64,000 nucleotides of DNA from a virus: positions 8,517 through 72,516 of the IMG/VR virus record IMGVR_UViG_3300030329_003698; one strand, given 5' to 3'. The notes beneath the pieces were generated by a model that was not told where the DNA came from, searched no databases, and saw only the letters and a list, made by a program, of their open reading frames with translations. Shown one piece after another: positions 62,049-64,000 of the stretch. Both the position numbers and the translations under genes were made by a program. How positions within the stretch are numbered: the first letter of the stretch is position 1; each line of letters begins with the position of its first letter.

Positions 62049-63424
62049 TTAAGCTAGTTATTTTTGATTTGGATGGTGTTCTAGTAGAAGCTAGAGATAT
62101 ACACTACCACGCCCTAAATAGAGCTTTGGCGTCCATTGACGAACAATACATAGTCCAGAGAGAAGAGCATCTCTCCACATACGACGGTTTGCCAACACAA
62201 AAAAAGCTTGAAATACTGACAAAAGAAAAAGGGCTTCCCGAACAGGCTCATAAAGAGGTGTGGTCGAGGAAACAGGAGTGTACGGCTGATGTTATCAAAG
62301 ACACGGTAAAGCCAGAAGACCATTCAGACATTAGTAATACTTTGTCATACCTAAAAGACAGGGGTCTTAAAGTATATTGTGCATCCAACTCTATAAGAAG
62401 TAGCGTAAAATTAATGCTGTTTCACGCAGGATACATAGAGTACATTGATGAATATTTTTCTAATGAGGACGTAGACAACCCCAAACCTCACGCTGAGATA
62501 TACCTGCGCTGCATGATAAAGGCTGGTGTTAATCCCAAGGAGACTTTAATAGTAGAAGACTCTCATATTGGCAGAAAAGCAGCCCACGAGTCTGGCGCAC
62601 ATGTTATGGGTGTTAAAGGCTTAGAAGATGTAACTTATCAGAACGTAATACAAGCCATCAAAGACGCAAACAAAAAGAATGAAGTCAAGTTTCTAAAACC
62701 TAAATGGCAGGGTGGGAAGATGAAAGTTCTAATTCCAATGGCCGGGGCTGGTTCAAGATTTGAAAAAGCTGGGTATACATTTCCTAAACCTCTGATAGAG
62801 GTCAACGGAAAACCAATGATCCAGCTTGTGGTTGAAAATATCAATGTAGACGCAGAACACATTTTCATAGTCCAAAAGGAACACTATGAAAAGTACAACC
62901 TGAAACATTTGTTACACCTAATATCTCCTAGTTGCAAAATTGTACAGGTGGATGGTATGACAGAGGGGGCGGCGTGTACGACGTTGCTGGCCAAAGAATT
63001 TATTGATAACGATGAACCTCTCTTGACAGCAAACTCCGATCAATTTGTAGAATGGGATAGCAACGAGTTTTTGTACGCCATGCAGGCAGACGGAGTTGAC
63101 GGAGGTATCCTAACTTTTGATTCTGTTCACCCAAAGTGGAGTTTTGCCAAGGTTGACGAAACCGGATTCGTCACCGAGGTCGCAGAAAAGAAACCTATTT
63201 CAAACAACGCCACTGTTGGTATCTATTATTGGTCTAAGGGTAGTGATTACGTAAAATATGCGGAGCAAATGATAGCTAGTAACAGGCGTGTGAACAATGA
63301 GTTCTATGTGTGTCCTGTTTTTAACGAAGCTATACAAGACGATAAGAAGATAAGAATTTTCCCAATTGAAAAAATGTGGGGCTTGGGAACCCCAGAAGAT
63401 CTGGACATCTTTCTGAAGAAGTAA
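62045..63424 (+). CDS. HAD phosphatase-nucleotidyltransferase fusion
   Basis: 459 residues. Residues 1-220: HAD with IFDLDGVLVE, ASNS and VEDSHIG. Residues ~228-459: nucleotidyltransferase with LIPMAGAGSRFEKAGYTFPKPL and TANSDQFVEWD. One chain would remove a phosphate and then activate the sugar, or make and activate a sugar-1-phosphate, feeding the glycosyltransferases. Confidence 0.88.
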   Translation: MIKLVIFDLDGVLVEARDIHYHALNRALASIDEQYIVQREEHLSTYDGLPTQKKLEILTKEKGLPEQAHKEVWSRKQECTADVIKDTVKPEDHSDISNTLSYLKDRGLKVYCASNSIRSSVKLMLFHAGYIEYIDEYFSNEDVDNPKPHAEIYLRCMIKAGVNPKETLIVEDSHIGRKAAHESGAHVMGVKGLEDVTYQNVIQAIKDANKKNEVKFLKPKWQGGKMKVLIPMAGAGSRFEKAGYTFPKPLIEVNGKPMIQLVVENINVDAEHIFIVQKEHYEKYNLKHLLHLISPSCKIVQVDGMTEGAACTTLLAKEFIDNDEPLLTANSDQFVEWDSNEFLYAMQADGVDGGILTFDSVHPKWSFAKVDETGFVTEVAEKKPISNNATVGIYYWSKGSDYVKYAEQMIASNRRVNNEFYVCPVFNEAIQDDKKIRIFPIEKMWGLGTPEDLDIFLKK

Positions 63425-63425
63425 A

Positions 63426-63866
63426 ATGAAGTTTATATCACATCGCGGAAATCTGGCAGGTGCTGATCCGGGCAAAGAGAACAGACCTTCTTATATCAAG
63501 GAGGCTATGAGGGCTGGTTATGATGTTGAGATAGATGTCTGGTTTTTTAACGGGGCTTGGTTCTTGGGACACGACGACCCAACCCACGCTATCGAACTAG
63601 ACTTTTTAATGAACAACAAGCTGCTTTGTCACGCCAAAAACTTAGCCGCCCTTGATAAGATGCTAGTCCACACAAACATACATTGTTTTTGGCATCAGGA
63701 AGACCATTACAGCATCACAAGCAATGGCTATATAGTCAGCTACCCCGGATATGACACGACCAAAAAGACAATCTGTATGAAACCAGAACTGGTATCTGAA
63801 GAGTCAGTTAACGACTGCTACGCCATTTGTTCTGACTATATTCAAAAATGGGGGGCAAATGTCTGA
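63426..63866 (+). CDS. Glycerophosphodiester phosphodiesterase-like protein
   Basis: 146 residues. FISHRGNLAG, ENRPSYIKEAMRAGYDVEIDVW and FLGHDDPTH match the N-terminal GDPD motifs (His, Glu/Asp metal ligands). It is shorter than full GDPD (~250), perhaps a minimal form. It may trim a glycerol-phosphate modification of a glycan. Confidence 0.75.
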   Translation: MKFISHRGNLAGADPGKENRPSYIKEAMRAGYDVEIDVWFFNGAWFLGHDDPTHAIELDFLMNNKLLCHAKNLAALDKMLVHTNIHCFWHQEDHYSITSNGYIVSYPGYDTTKKTICMKPELVSEESVNDCYAICSDYIQKWGANV

Positions 63867-64000
63867 AATCTGCATCACCTTTCTTCAACATAGAAGAAAT
63901 TTTATAGACCTGTTTATGCATTTTGTAAACAGGATCAAGCCAGAGAACAAAAAGCTTCTCAGCATCAACTTTATGATGACCGACAATCTAGATCTAAGTG
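63859..64000 (+). CDS. Partial gene cut by window end, unknown
   Basis: The ATG at 63859 opens a frame to the window edge (47 residues): CITFLQHRRNFIDLFMHFVN. It overlaps the GDPD-like stop by 8 bases. GT-like N-terminus is possible but unproved. Confidence 0.5.
   Translation, partial: MSEICITFLQHRRNFIDLFMHFVNRIKPENKKLLSINFMMTDNLDLS

Overview
The window looks like part of a large tailed-phage genome. Essentially every gene lies on the + strand, most neighbours overlap by 1-20 bases, and the gene set is typical of big lytic dsDNA phages: rIIA/rIIB homologues, a RecA, DnaB helicase, primase, SSB, a DNA polymerase III-type replicase, ThyX, dNMP kinase, dCMP deaminase, dUTPase, a class II ribonucleotide reductase, PhoH, two sigma factors, one tRNA and many glycosyltransferases. 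No terminase, portal, capsid or long tail genes are recognisable, so the window is an accessory, replication and glycan section of a larger genome. Two proteins carry twin-arginine (Tat) signals, and one of them is a DUF1501 protein, a family greatly expanded in Planctomycetota. A planctomycete-like host is therefore a reasonable inference, not proof.

Layout. 0-6.5 kb: rIIA-like gene (cut by the window edge), small membrane proteins, rIIB-like gene, a deoxyribosyltransferase-like gene, a nuclease-like gene and the DUF1501 Tat protein. 6.5-12.8 kb: an IscA-type Fe-S carrier, a first glycosyltransferase cluster with a methyltransferase-phosphoribosyltransferase-HAD fusion, and a cysteine-rich metallothionein-like peptide. 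12.8-16.3 kb: small unknowns, a sigma factor, a degenerate DeoC-like protein, and an abundant-protein candidate isolated between a promoter and a terminator. 16.3-21.6 kb: a probable lysis or envelope block (papain-like NlpC/P60-type hydrolase, small membrane proteins) with two secreted trypsin-like proteases. 21.6-25.6 kb: GDP-fucose-synthase-like gene, a propeller-like protein, the second Tat protein, dCMP deaminase, a structured leader RNA candidate and an SNase nuclease. 25.6-34.9 kb: RNR, dUTPase, PhoH, tRNA-Arg, small zinc-ribbon proteins, RecA and a nuclease.

34.9-52.7 kb is the replication region: DnaB, primase, dNMP kinase, ThyX, RecB/Cas4-like nuclease, then a DNA polymerase III alpha subunit encoded in two halves. 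The N-half (PHP and all three catalytic aspartates) is at 40851-42767 and the C-half at 49543-51216, next to a DnaQ-like proofreading exonuclease. Between them sits about 5.9 kb of amino-acid and sugar metabolism: a VOC/HPPD-like protein, an aldehyde dehydrogenase, an arginine-dihydrolase-like protein, L-lysine 6-aminotransferase, a short UDP-glucose-dehydrogenase-like protein and a saccharopine-dehydrogenase-like protein. An ornithine-cyclodeaminase-like gene lies just before the N-half. This looks like a phage-borne lysine/arginine catabolic (or aminoadipate-forming) cassette inside the replisome operon, and it is the most unusual thing in the window.

52.7-64 kb is a second, denser glycan cluster: at least five glycosyltransferases, two methyltransferase-like proteins, two sugar nucleotidyltransferases (one fused to a HAD phosphatase) and a glycerophosphodiesterase-like protein. 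Conserved GTATAATAT elements that overlap the stop codons of upstream genes look like the phage's own promoters. No stretch longer than about 300 bases is free of genes; the longest gap, 24838-25003, holds the leader RNA candidate.
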